Source of the DNA: Eutreptiella sp. 'Long Island Sound 2002'
Lineage: Eukaryota > Euglenozoa > Euglenophyceae > Eutreptiales > Eutreptiaceae
Reading direction: 5' to 3'
DNA: 64,000 nucleotides
Assembly (NCBI GenBank): GCA_964036045.1
Contig: OZ038384.1
Location: 37,502,238 to 37,566,237, forward strand
Position numbers and translations under genes: made by a program. This document shows, one piece after another, positions 10,892 through 20,863 of this stretch. The notes beneath the pieces are model-generated. The model ran no database searches, had not been told where the DNA came from, and saw only the letters and a program-made list of their open reading frames with translations. Each line of letters begins with the position of its first letter. Position 1 is the first letter of the stretch.

Positions 10892-11042
10892 CCCCCCCCC
10901 CCCCGGGTTTTGAGAGATCGTGGGCTGGGGACATCGCGCCAACGGCGCCCCCCTTTTTTCCGCCCGGCGCCAACGGCCCCCCCTTTTCTAGTGTGAGCGC
11001 CAGATTTCGCAAGACGAGGCGCTATACAAATGTCGTTTGTTG

Positions 11043-11419
11043 CCCAGACATGTTAACTGCAAACGTCAGCCCGCGGACAAGGGGCCCCTGGCGCGGGATG
11101 CTGCCACCCAGACATGTTGACTGCAAACGTCAGCCCGCGGACAAGGGGCCCCTGGCGCGGGATGCCCACCCACAATGTGAAATGTGGGGTGTTCCACTTG
11201 TTTGTTTGACCCAGACATGTTAACTGCAAACGTCAGCCCGCGGACAAGGGGCCCCTGGCGCGGGATGCTGCCACCCACAATGTGAAATGTGGGGTGTTCC
11301 ACTTGTTTGTTTGACCCAGACATGTTAACTGCAAACGTCAGCCCGCGGACAAGGGGCCCCTGGCGCGGGATGCTGCCACCCACAATGTGAAATGTGGGGT
11401 GTTCCACTTGTTTGTTTGT
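11043..11419 (+). repeat. Tandem repeat, 105 bp unit, inside the transposon's 5' region
   Basis: Four units start at 11,043, 11,107, 11,210 and 11,315, each with CCCAGACATGTT, the block GCCCGCGGACAAGGGGCCCC, GGCGCGGGATG and then CACAATGTGAAATGTGGGG. The first is shortened to 64 bp. The last two are nearly identical, so expansion is recent. Because 105 is a multiple of three, minus-strand frames stay open through it; these are shadows. Lying 350-700 bp upstream of the transposase start, the array may be a regulatory region or transposase-binding sites. The next 300 bp also contain a two-copy, 40 bp repeat (CGCCGCAGAGCGA at 11,578 and 11,618). Confidence 0.85.
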
Positions 11420-11763
11420 GTCACAACCCCGTGGGTTAGGGACTCATGCGACATTTTTCCGCGTTTTTTTAGGCAAGTGCTCCATGGGGCATTTCCCCTT
11501 GCAAAATCTGTCGAAGGCCAGCATGGTGCCCAAACCCAAACCTGTGTGTGTTGAAACCTAAACCAAAACAAATGCAGTCGCCGCAGAGCGATGGGAGTAG
11601 GCACCCAGGACAGCATTCGCCGCAGAGCGACGGTAGTAGGCACCATGTTGGTCCGCGCAACGCTGAATAGGGTATTGATAGTACGTTGCGTTTCGTCGTT
11701 GGTGTGTCCCTTTCGGAGGCTGTGCCATGTGTTTGCTCCCTTTGTATAGCGCAGCGACACATT

Positions 11764-14700
11764 ATGGCGACACTCGACCTTGCGAAGTTGCTGAAGCGAG
11801 GGACTTGCGTGGTGTGCAACAAGAAGGGCTGCCACAAGGCATGTGTAACATGCCTCGTAGCCTACCACAACCACTGTGGACACGTTTGCCCCTCTGCAGC
11901 CCCCTCTTCACAACAAGCACCACCAGCGTCTCCCGACCCGCCAGCAGCTCCTGCTCAACCTCCGAGCAATGAAGACTCACCTGCAGACGAGGACCCACCC
12001 GCTTCCCATGCTGCCTGTGGTGGAAAATGTGGCCACAAGGATGCCTCTTCTGGTCAATGCGGATGCACAGAGGATATTTGTGGTTGTGGGTACCGGTTCA
12101 AGGGCCGGGTTTCAGGGGGTGAGGGGTTGCAGCATTTCACCTCGATGAAGCACGACGCATGGGTACATGCTTCTCCACCCCAACCGTCTATTTTTCGTAG
12201 CATTGAACGTTTTGTGGTAAAAGGGGCCGCCCCCAACAATCCATCCGATGCCCAGCCGGAAGTCCCCGACTCGGAGGATGCTATCCTTCTGCCCCCGCCT
12301 CCGGATAGGCACCCCACTCCATGTGGTGGTTACATGCCGGAAGGTCACACGCAACAGTCGTTGATACTCAACTGGCCTTTTTTTTTGGATGCACAGGACT
12401 TGGCCCAAGGCACAATCCATTCGTGGAAATGGATGGAGGGATTGGCTGGTTTTCGCTCGTGCCATTGCACAGGTTGGTCGTACGATGGGCAGTCTTGTGC
12501 CGGATGTGCTTCTTTGAAGCATTGCCCTGCTCTTGCTCAGAGGTTGCGCATTGCGATGGCGCCAGAGCCGCGCACCAAGTATAAGTACCACGGGACCCTT
12601 GCATTGCACGCACGTCTGCACGAATACCGGGCAATGGAGCAAAAGGCATTTTTTTATGTTCGCACAATGCAGCAATCCTTCCAGCCTTTGCGCTCACAGG
12701 TGTCCTACCATCAACGTCTCGTGGAGGCTATTCAGACAAACAATGTGCCTCGCGTTGCTACAGTTCAGCATGCCGCGAAAAAAAGGGGCTATGGGTTGAA
12801 GCGGTTAGTAGGTCTTGTGGAGGATGCTGCCACAGCCAACCGCACCCGGTATAGTGCCGATGAGAAGGATCTTTGTGTCCTTTTGTATCGTGCAGGTGGT
12901 CCCAGCGTGTGCCATGCTTTGTCACAGGCCCACCTTTTGCCCAGTTTGAGCCACTGCCGCGGTCTTGCAAAGAAGGACGCAATACCCTTATCAAGTGAAT
13001 TTTCGTTTGACTCATGCTTTCAAGCTTGGGCGGGGAAACCGGCAATTGGCCTCACGGAGCACCGCGATGACGTTTTTTTGATTCCCCGGTTGTCCCTTGG
13101 GAAGAGGGACATGATTGAAGGTCTCTGCGAGTGCACCCCTCCCAAACGTTTTGAAGCGCTCGCCGATCTACAAGAGGTCATGCAAAAACTCCAGTCTGGA
13201 GAGTGGCACTTGGCAAAGTATGCAGGCGTTGTGGCCCTCTGGCGACACAGTGAGACCGGGTATGAATGCATTCCCGTCAGTTGCCAGGCTTCTTGCAATC
13301 GTTTCAAAGCAGTAGCTGAACAGCAATCAGTTGAAACATTGCTTGACAGTTGGGAGCCACATGCAGCTCAGTACGGCCCAATCTTGTGCCACGCCTCCGA
13401 TGCGGATAGCCGACGGCGTGCAGCACTGCGTGAGATGTGCCTCCCTCCTACTGCGTTTGATGGGCAACCCTTGCGTCAAAAAATTGTGACAAGAGGTGGT
13501 GCAACCGTGTCGCGTGACATGCGGCATGTGTTGAAGCGCACAACACGCAGGTTTCTGAACAAGGGTATTACCATAGATGACGTCCACCTGACGCCGGATG
13601 TCCTTGTTGGTTTGGGGAAAACAATCAAACTTGGGTATGTGGACGCCTTGAGTGCAGCCTTGCAACGGCCCGATTTCATGAGTGTCCCTGATGCCCTGAT
13701 TGTTCTCAGGCCCATTGTGTCTTGCGGCAGTGTGGAGGACGGGTGGCATATGGATCAACTGGATCCGTCGCGGAGAAAGCAGCAATCCGCCATGCGGAAA
13801 TTGCACTTCTTCTTGAAGCATGCACATGCATACTACTTTGAAAACACTCACACTCTGCTCACCAGGCTGCAGCATTCTGCAACAGCAGCTCACCATCTGT
13901 TTGATCTACAGGTGGCGTTTGCTCCCTTTGATCCCGCATTGTACTATGATTGGCAGTTAGAACTTTGTGGTGTGTTCGATGAAGTTGAGATCTTTCAACG
14001 TGAATTTCCGGGTGAGCCCTTTTTCATCTGCCACCGAGGCAACGACCGCCTCGAAGGCACGTTCTCTGTGTGCAAAATCGGTCGGGGTGCCGGCGGTTGC
14101 CTAGATATTGTTCAACTACGGTACCGGTTGGCAATTGTAGTTCAGATGTCTGCCATTTATGCCAAACACCCGGAATGGAAGGTCATCCGAAAACGAGCAG
14201 CCACGGGTGACAACATCACACCCGCAACAGCGGGTAGCTGCACACATGTTATTGATTGTGCAGCAGTGTGGAATGCCGGGTTGGATATGGCAAGTGCGGA
14301 ACTAAAAATAGACCTGCGTGCTATGGCTGTTGCAGGGGTCGGCATCTTTAGCCCATTCGGTGTTCCGATGGAGATCGGCACAGTGGATGATGCCGAGGAG
14401 GTTCTCGATGACCCCGATGACCTCCTTGAGTGTGATGAGGAGGATCAGTTGGAGCAGAGGTTCATTAATGACTCCATGATTTTCTTTGAGGGAAAACTCA
14501 CCTCCAAACAGCACGTCTTGAATGAACTCATTAACGCACCCGCGGGTTCTGCGCCGCGGGACCGTCTCATGCGTGCTCTACAGATGCCACGCCCAGGCAA
14601 ATTGCCCACATTGACCGTGACTCCCCAAGCGGAGAACACGCCTGTGGCCGGTGACACATTTGCTGCTTGTGTGTGCTTCCAACAGGAGAACCTCAGTTTG

Positions 14701-15687
14701 GGCATCTTTTACCTTCGGGCTGTCACCAATTCGTCGGGACACTGCACCATGGACACCCCCACATCTGAGATTGAGGGTGCGGAGCACCTGACAGTCCATG
14801 GGCTAGTCATGCCCCTTGAGCGCTATGCAGGCGCGGGGTTGCATGTTTGGCATGACCGTCTTCATGCGCTTGCAATGTCGTTTCCCGGTACCTCTGTCCA
14901 GTTCATTCGTTTGCAGGTGAATGAGGACAACAAATGGTATGCACCAAGTAGTCAGTTGGACGCACTTTCTGAATGGTGTGCCCAAACTGCACCTCAAAAG
15001 GTGCCTCCAATGAAGTGTGAGCCTGACGAAGGCTTCTTTGTTACAGATCGTGGTGACAAAGGTTTGACCACCGACATTTCCCGCTCAGTTCAGTGCAGGA
15101 TTTGCGAGGCAACAAGGGCACGCGTGTGCATGCGGACGCATGTCGGTCAACACCTTCTGCGGAAGGAATGTGTCAAGGGTCAGGAAGAGATTTCTCTGGC
15201 CACCGCTTGTGGGTTTTGTGGCGATCGTGTCACTTGCTCCACGCAGGTTGTGATGCGCAACAAGCGGACAAACGCCTTGGTCACCCTCATGATCTTTGAC
15301 TGCCCCAATCAACCAGCTAAGCTGCGCTGGAACACGTTGGCAAAAAAATCTGCAAGCAGCCCGTGCACGAATCATCCTGTGCGGTGTCCGCTGTGCACAA
15401 AGACAGTTTGGTCATACTGCATGGCACAACACTATGCAGATGTGCATGACACTGCACGGCACCCCGATTTGATGCACATTGCAGAGGCAGAGCAAGAGGC
15501 GGTGCTGAATTTGGTGCCTCACAAGGGCAAGAAAAAAAATCGGGGCAATGCACCTGCAGAGGCTGATGATGCCCCGTTTGATGCAGCGGCCTTGTCTGCA
15601 CCCGGCGACGTTGCTTCATCGTCGTCAAGCTTGCCTCCCCTGCCTTTGCCCCAGTCAAAGCCTCCTGCCCCCCCCGCTCCCAAGTGA
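11764..15687 (+). CDS. Large transposase-like protein with N- and C-terminal zinc clusters
   Basis: An uninterrupted frame of 1307 aa, presumably the transposase of the surrounding element. The ATG at 11,764 is preferred because it begins just before a Cys/His cluster (CVVCNKKGCHKACVTC, about residues 14-43); an upstream in-frame start at 11,686 would add 26 residues. A second Cys/His cluster is at about 84-111 (CGHKDASSGQCGCTEDICGC). The central region has ILCHASDADSRRR (~540), DMRHVLKRTTRRFLNKGITI (~585), HRGNDRLEGTFSVCK (~757), then DIVQLRYRLA and AKHPEWK (~800). The D-R-H..K and G-x-DRLE-x-F pattern is one I associate with an eukaryotic transposase family also seen in fungi, related to P-like or KDZ enzymes; the exact superfamily is uncertain. 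The C-terminal part has CRICEATRARVCMRTHVGQH (~1111) and CPLCTKTVWSYCMAQHYADV (~1208), C2H2-like fingers, then a Lys-rich and a Pro/Ser-rich tail. Catalytic acidic residues cannot be assigned by eye. Confidence 0.8.
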   Translation: MATLDLAKLLKRGTCVVCNKKGCHKACVTCLVAYHNHCGHVCPSAAPSSQQAPPASPDPPAAPAQPPSNEDSPADEDPPASHAACGGKCGHKDASSGQCGCTEDICGCGYRFKGRVSGGEGLQHFTSMKHDAWVHASPPQPSIFRSIERFVVKGAAPNNPSDAQPEVPDSEDAILLPPPPDRHPTPCGGYMPEGHTQQSLILNWPFFLDAQDLAQGTIHSWKWMEGLAGFRSCHCTGWSYDGQSCAGCASLKHCPALAQRLRIAMAPEPRTKYKYHGTLALHARLHEYRAMEQKAFFYVRTMQQSFQPLRSQVSYHQRLVEAIQTNNVPRVATVQHAAKKRGYGLKRLVGLVEDAATANRTRYSADEKDLCVLLYRAGGPSVCHALSQAHLLPSLSHCRGLAKKDAIPLSSEFSFDSCFQAWAGKPAIGLTEHRDDVFLIPRLSLGKRDMIEGLCECTPPKRFEALADLQEVMQKLQSGEWHLAKYAGVVALWRHSETGYECIPVSCQASCNRFKAVAEQQSVETLLDSWEPHAAQYGPILCHASDADSRRRAALREMCLPPTAFDGQPLRQKIVTRGGATVSRDMRHVLKRTTRRFLNKGITIDDVHLTPDVLVGLGKTIKLGYVDALSAALQRPDFMSVPDALIVLRPIVSCGSVEDGWHMDQLDPSRRKQQSAMRKLHFFLKHAHAYYFENTHTLLTRLQHSATAAHHLFDLQVAFAPFDPALYYDWQLELCGVFDEVEIFQREFPGEPFFICHRGNDRLEGTFSVCKIGRGAGGCLDIVQLRYRLAIVVQMSAIYAKHPEWKVIRKRAATGDNITPATAGSCTHVIDCAAVWNAGLDMASAELKIDLRAMAVAGVGIFSPFGVPMEIGTVDDAEEVLDDPDDLLECDEEDQLEQRFINDSMIFFEGKLTSKQHVLNELINAPAGSAPRDRLMRALQMPRPGKLPTLTVTPQAENTPVAGDTFAACVCFQQENLSLGIFYLRAVTNSSGHCTMDTPTSEIEGAEHLTVHGLVMPLERYAGAGLHVWHDRLHALAMSFPGTSVQFIRLQVNEDNKWYAPSSQLDALSEWCAQTAPQKVPPMKCEPDEGFFVTDRGDKGLTTDISRSVQCRICEATRARVCMRTHVGQHLLRKECVKGQEEISLATACGFCGDRVTCSTQVVMRNKRTNALVTLMIFDCPNQPAKLRWNTLAKKSASSPCTNHPVRCPLCTKTVWSYCMAQHYADVHDTARHPDLMHIAEAEQEAVLNLVPHKGKKKNRGNAPAEADDAPFDAAALSAPGDVASSSSSLPPLPLPQSKPPAPPAPK

Positions 15688-16249
15688 GTCCGAGGCAACG
15701 ACCTCTCGGGCTGAGCGACCTCGTCCCCTTAAAAGCGTCGGGTAGCGCAATAAGAAGAGGTGGGACGAAGCCCAACGAGAGCTTCAGTCGAAGCGCGCCC
15801 GCCAAGACTCCTCCTCCTCCTCTTTCAGAGGGGGAGCTTTTCAAGGACCTCTAACCAGAAGTCCATCCATTCTTTCTTTTAACCCTCAACTCTAACCAAG
15901 CCTCAGGAATTTTTCTCATAAACTAACCGCGGGGCACGGGGGAACAAGAGGGGAGAGGGAAGGTGGGAGGGGGAGGGGGGCGGGGGGAGGGGGGCGGGGG
16001 GCAACACGGCGACCCTTAAGACTTTCTTCTCAGCAAGGACGAGAAAGCGCTATTATCGCATACATACCTCCGTACCCCCCAACCCCCAGACACACAACCC
16101 CCCAGGAGGTATGCATGTGGTAGTAGTGGGTCGCGCGCAAGCCCCCCCACTTTGGGAACCCCCCCCCCAGCCGAAATCCCCCCCCTACACCCCCCAGCCG
16201 ACCCCCCCCAGATCCACCCCCTGCCCCCCCCCCCCGAATTTCGACACAT
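15688..16249. other. Transposon 3' non-coding region, G- and C-rich
   Basis: After the stop at 15,687, about 250 bp of ordinary sequence leads into a G-rich stretch (15,955-16,005, GGGGG-AGG units) and then a C-rich stretch (16,140-16,240). No frame is supported. The G-rich stretch could form G-quadruplex structures near the element's end. Confidence 0.5.
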
Positions 16250-16297
16250 AGCTGGCGGGTATGTCGCATCAGGACCGGTTGTAGTCGCCCCCCCGTG
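16250..16297 (+). repeat. Right terminal inverted repeat
   Basis: Ends CGCCCCCCCGTG, the exact complement of the first 12 bases of the left repeat, with inner GGACCGGTTG and TGTCGCATC matching the inner left repeat. Confidence 0.82.
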
Positions 16298-16450
16298 CAG
16301 CACCCATCCAGAGTTGTAAAAATTTTAACCGTGATGACCAAATGACCATCAGGAGAAAGTAGCACCCATCTGGAGTTGTAAAAAAAAATAAGCAGTGATG
16401 TGCATATGACAATCCGGAATAAACAGCACACATGCAGAGTTGTAAAAAAG
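16298..16450 (+). repeat. ~65 bp repeat array, right part (with right TSD copy)
   Basis: Starts with the CAGCACCC duplication (16,298-16,305) and holds two units and part of a third, each AGCACCCATC or AGCACACATG, then AGAGTTGTAAAAA, GATG and ATC-GGA-TAA-like text. It continues the array at 10,758-10,843. Confidence 0.8.
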
Positions 16451-16699
16451 CAGCATTCAAGCAGAGCGGTGTTAGTGGTGTCGAGGTCATATGCATGAAT
16501 GACTAGTTGTTTCTTATGAAACATTTGGGGAATGGGTAGGAAGAAAGAGGCATGAAACAGTTAAAATGGTAGAATTTTTTTTGGATTTCTCTCAAAAAAA
16601 AGGTGGAAAACACAAAAATTTACACCAAAATTTACAATCTACTAGCCACTGGCCAAAAAGCCTCGGGCCAGTGTTTATTGCAAGGTTGCGAGTAGTGTG

Positions 16700-17215
16700 T
16701 TGCAATTCGTTTTGTACCGTACAAGTTGCATTGCTTGTGTCCTCACCCAGCAGTTCCGCATTGACTTGCCATTGGCAATGGTTGTGCGTGTACTGTTTAG
16801 GGGGGGGGGGGGGGCATTGGGCTCGTACCCCCCTTCCTCCCCTGCACTACTTGCGCCAGTGTTGGCAGGCCAGCACATCCGCATCGTCAGCGCAGATTCT
16901 GCGGGCTCGCATTGTGAGCTGACACGGTATGGGATGTCGGAAGAGCGGGTGCGCCCCGTTAAGCGCCACATCATTGAAGCATGGGACTCCCTCGTCATGG
17001 ATGACGAGATAGGCCCCAAAGGGAATGTCACTAGGGATGAGGCGCTGCTTGTGATGCACTTTCTGCAGCATGCACACAATGCACATTCCTACCCCCCCCA
17101 AGTCAGTGGCAATCGTCACCACACATTACGCACAGATGCTATGGTTGCTGCACTGTGTGTGGTGTGTGGGAACAGGGGTCATAATTTTCACGGCAAACCC
17201 CCTAACCCCCCGTTG
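16700..17215 (+). pseudogene. Unidentified coding fragment
   Basis: The plus-strand frame 16,697-17,293 contains a plausible protein stretch from about 16,855 on, with mixed composition: GQHIRIVSADSAGSHCELTR, then VKRHIIEAWDSLVMDDEIGP, DEALLVMHFLQHAHNAH and a CVVCGNRGHNFHG motif with two Cys and two His. Its upstream part runs through a 14-G tract and is probably not coding. I do not recognise the family. Its position between transposon relics and lack of a clear start suggest a fragment of a mobile-element gene. Confidence 0.35.
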
Positions 17216-17276
17216 AAAAAATGCAAACTTGAGATTAACGTGTTAATTTTTTGGCCAGATATTAACTATATTGGGT

Positions 17277-18444
17277 TTAATCTAGGTCACTAGGGGCACC
17301 GTTGTACAATGCACGTTGGCGACCAATAGCTACCAGGTAGTGAGCATGCACTTGGCCTGCAGCCTCCAAGGCGTGACCTAGCTTGCGCTGAACAACATGG
17401 CATGGCTCAACCAAGGGGGTTAGCAAGCACAACCACTTCACAAGCGTGGCAAACACATTGTGCTTCGTTGCCGACATATCGATAGCTTGTCGTGCAGTGG
17501 CACCACGGACACCGAGGTTACAGGCACCGTCCACAGCAAAAGCGACGACCGTCTCAGCCCACCAGGCACGATCAAGTATCCAAGACAACAGCACTGCCTC
17601 CACCTGTGCTGTCACCTCCGGTGCCTCGGCTGATGCCACATGAACCACACCAAGGAACACCTCATACATTCTCCCCGGCCCAGTGCCTGGGAAGAGGAGC
17701 AGGATGGCATACTCGTTGATGCGATGCGGCTGCCGGTCAGAACCGTCCAACAACAAGCCAATGAACAATGTCCTTTGTGGGGTCTCTGACACATCCTCTC
17801 CAACCCCTCAATGTCATGCCAAGTTGCCCAGTTTGTGTCCTCATCTTTGATAAGGATGTAGGGCAATGCCCACTCCGTGAAATCCGGGAGGGTCGACCCT
17901 AGGTGCAACAATGTCACATCCCTTGTTGAGATTCGCAATTGCATCTCCAGTGTGCGGGCCCTCCTGTTGCACATGATTCGCTCCTAGTCCAACAATTGGT
18001 CGCTGGGGGGGGGGGGGGGGGGGCAAATCCCTAGGGGTCTTGGGGCTGTTTGTGCCTCATCCAAGGCTTCCAAAGCCATTGCCCCACGACCCCCTCCTTC
18101 CCCCCTTTAAACCTATAAATTACACCGTCATGCTGTACGGAGAGGATTGGTTGCTGGTTCAGTACCCCTGGCACAGGCACCCTCTTTACCTCCTCGCGAG
18201 AACACCCTGCTTGTTGCACTTGGTCAGCCGTCACTCGCAACCCACCGAGCCAACCGGCAGTGGGGGGGCAGTTATCCCAGCCCAGAAAGGGCCCAAAGAA
18301 GTGAAGCTCCGACGATGCCCTGCTAGGTAGTGTGTTCGCCCGCACCACATCCTTCATTATACCCGGCGCCCGGGACACAGGGGAGGCAAGGACGACGGGG
18401 GCCTGCACACCCTGGTACCGGTGAAAGGTGGCGATTGCCTGCAC
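17277..18444 (-). pseudogene. hAT-type transposase, middle fragment (DUF4371-like), frameshifted
   Basis: Read on the minus strand from 18,444 down, the frame changes near 18,030 (at a long C/G tract, 18,004-18,023) and again near 17,790. The last segment (17,792-17,277) reads FIGLLLDGSDRQ, then FLGVVHVASAEAPEVTAQVE, VVAFAVDGACNLGVRGATAR and LVEPCHVVQRKLGHALEAAG. The DG-A-N-x-GVRG and CHVxxxKLGHAL patterns match the DUF4371/hAT catalytic core (second Asp, then HCxxHRLxLA). It continues where the 9.5-10.8 kb fragment stops, so both could derive from one family, but they are in opposite orientation. Dead because of frameshifts and missing ends. Confidence 0.6.
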
Positions 18445-18589
18445 GCACTCATATCCCCGAGCACCATGCAGCCATGGGTTGCCTTACGGGCTTGGGTGTC
18501 ATTTTCCCCCGGGTGTTGGTGGGGGGGTCCTACCCATGTGGTTGTTTCAAAATGTTAAAATGGCTCTCGGCTTTAATTTTTGTTTTTAA

Positions 18590-18690
18590 TGCTTGGATTC
18601 GTGTTTGAAAAGTTGAAAATTAAAGAGTCGCCAGCATTAATATTAATCTCACAAATATTAACCCTGTTCCCCAAATAGTAACCCTCCTAA
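18590..18690. repeat. AT-rich module (AGTCGCCAGCATTAATATTA type), outside genes
   Basis: Contains AGTCGCCAGCATTAATATTA then ATCTC. The same words recur, in either orientation, in the introns of the minus-strand gene at 18.8-21.1 kb and near 22.28, 22.50 and 23.49 kb. Confidence 0.5.
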
Positions 18691-18781
18691 CAATGGCACA
18701 ACACGACATGTAATGCATTATGTGTGTGTTCATGTATGTTGCCCATGGCCATTGTGGCCCATGGGGTCCCTGTCCGGGCCC

Positions 18782-20779
18782 TCATACCTCATGGGACCCT
18801 GTAGTGGGGTCCCACATCTCTGCGGGTCCGGATGGGGGTTTAGTGGGGTTGGTGGGGTTAGTGGGTTCGGTGGTAGGGTTCGCGTTCGGGGGGTTAGACT
18901 CTTCGTTTGTGGGGGCGGGGGGTTTGGCTTTTTTCTTTCCCGCCCGAGCCTCTTCCCGGTACCGCTTGGCCTCCTCGAGGGTGGTGAAGAGGAGGGAGCG
19001 GGACACCTCGCAGAGGGTGGTGCCGCCCGGGTATTCCACCCAAACGGCACTGTACTTCCGCCCGTGGATACCACGGACGGTGCCTTTCTGTACCCCGGTG
19101 GAGTAGGGCACGTGGGCGACCGTTCCGAACAATCGGATTGCCGGGACGCTCCTCCGTCTTGGGGGTGTCGGTCTTGGTCGGGGTGGGGGTGGGTGGGCGG
19201 TGGCGGTCCTGGGGGGGTTAGTGAGTTTGGGGGCGGGGACGGCCTTCGTAGGCCGTGCGGGGGGGGGGGGGGTTCGAGGCGGGGGTTTGGGCTTTTTTCC
19301 ACAGGGGATCGCCCCGTCGTCACTCTCGTCGGACCACTCGAAGGAAAACTTTCGCTTCTTGGCGAGGGGTGAGGGGGGTTGGGTTGCGGCTTGGCTTGGG
19401 GGGGGGTTTGGGGAGGTGGTGGTGGACGACCCCCCCTTCCCCCCCTCCTCCCCGTCGCTCACCCCACCCCCTCCCATGCTCCCCCACATCCCCTTATCCC
19501 CCCCCCCCCCCGCATACCCCACCTCCTGCATCCGAGCCCACTCTCCGGGCCAGAAGTGGCGCGACGTCACCCAGACGCCGCTCACGACACGCGCGGTCTC
19601 CCAGTGGCGGAGACTGCGCAAGAGAGCAAGGCCCAGGGGTGGATCCCGGGCCACGATGCGGTGTAGAGCCCCCAGGGGTACTTCGTGGGAGCCCTCGGCG
19701 TCTCGCCAGGCCACCCGGGTAGGCCTGGCATGCGTCGCGTTCACCACGACGTCAATCACCTACAGAAATAACAAAAAAAGAATTGTGAATTCATTTTTTC
19801 AATGACTTTTTTTAATTTTTCAACTTTAATGTTAACCTTGAAGTTTTAATATTTCGAGCGGCGGTTCAAAAATTGAATATTATTCTCAAGAAATTAATGC
19901 TGGCGACCTAAAAATTAAGCAAACCAAGCAAGCACCATACCTCGAACGTACTGCTGGTGCCAGGTGCCTGCACTGCCCCCACGGCATCTCGGCAGTGAGA
20001 TGCCGCAGTGGGGGCCTCTATGGGGGCTCCCACGCTGGCCATAGGGGCCGATTGGGCCGCCGGCTTGGCCACGTTCGGGGCCACCGAGGCCGCCTTCACG
20101 CTGCGGGAGTTGGATATCAAGCGCTCGTACGAGGGCTAACACCCCGCATCGTAAATAGGCCGGGGCAGGGCTAGGACAGTGGCTCAGTCCACCCCGAACG
20201 CCACGGCCCTGCTTGACCCAGCCTAGCTCGGCCAAGTGCTGCAGCAGCACCTCGTAATGCGCCGTCTGGAAACGGACAACGCGGGGGTCAAACAATAAAT
20301 TCACTGCGGGCAAACTGCCCACACGGGTTGATCCCCTGCGCACCCTGCTCTTGCACCTGGCCTGACTAGGGGGCCTTCCGGGCGGTGGCAGACTGGGGGC
20401 CTAGGGCCTTGAGAAGCCACTAGGGATGGGGGGGGGTGCATGGGGGGGGTCAACAACCTCAACTCCCTCTGCCTCCTCCCCGTCCCCGTCCCCGTCCCCC
20501 TCGTCCACCACCACTTCCCCCTCCCCCTCTTCCTTAACCCCCCCCCCAGGCTGGCCTGTACCCCCCCCCAGCCCCTGGCTCCTCTTCCTCTCCCTCCTCT
20601 CCCTCTTCTCCGTCTTCTTTTTCTTCTTCTCCTTCTTCTCTATTTTTCGCCTATCCGAGGAGTCTTCGCTTGACTGCTCCGATGGTCGTGCGGGCAGTGG
20701 AGGAGGCGCTGGCGGAGCTGGGGCTGGAGGAGCTGCCTGAGCAGCTGCTACTGCCAGTCGCTGCTCCACTTGCGCCATC

Positions 20780-20863
<84 letters not shown>

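Larger units (their letters stand above)
10844..16297 (+). mobile_element. Complete DNA transposon, 5454 bp, TIRs + 8 bp TSD
   Basis: The ends form imperfect inverted repeats of about 48 bp. Both start CACGGGGGGGCG, and after nine divergent bases both continue GGTCC, then TATGCGACA or GATGCGACA, a C-rich stretch and CAGC. The flanks are an identical CAGCACCC. Inside is a single intact 1307-codon frame (11,764-15,687) on the plus strand with zinc-finger and transposase-like motifs. The 5' part carries a tandem repeat (11,043-11,419). The 3' part holds G- and C-rich low-complexity DNA (15,960-16,240). An 8 bp duplication is known for the hAT, P and KDZ (Kyakuja/Dileera/Zisupton) superfamilies; the ends resemble none of them closely. 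Uninterrupted coding and matched ends suggest a recent, possibly still active copy. A solo relative of its right end lies at 4146-4197. Confidence 0.85.

Noticed and set aside
11066-11883. Minus-strand frames with a 35-residue repeat upstream of the transposase
   Set aside because: The repeat follows from a 105 bp tandem DNA unit (divisible by three); the frames overlap the transposase start and lack any motif.
15955-16005. Telomere-like repeat
   Set aside because: G-rich but irregular (GGGAGGGGG units), not a TTTAGGG- or TTAGGG-type repeat, and internal to the transposon.
18713-19372. Plus-strand Gly-rich frame of 219 codons
   Set aside because: Antisense shadow of the Pro-rich last exon of the minus-strand gene B.
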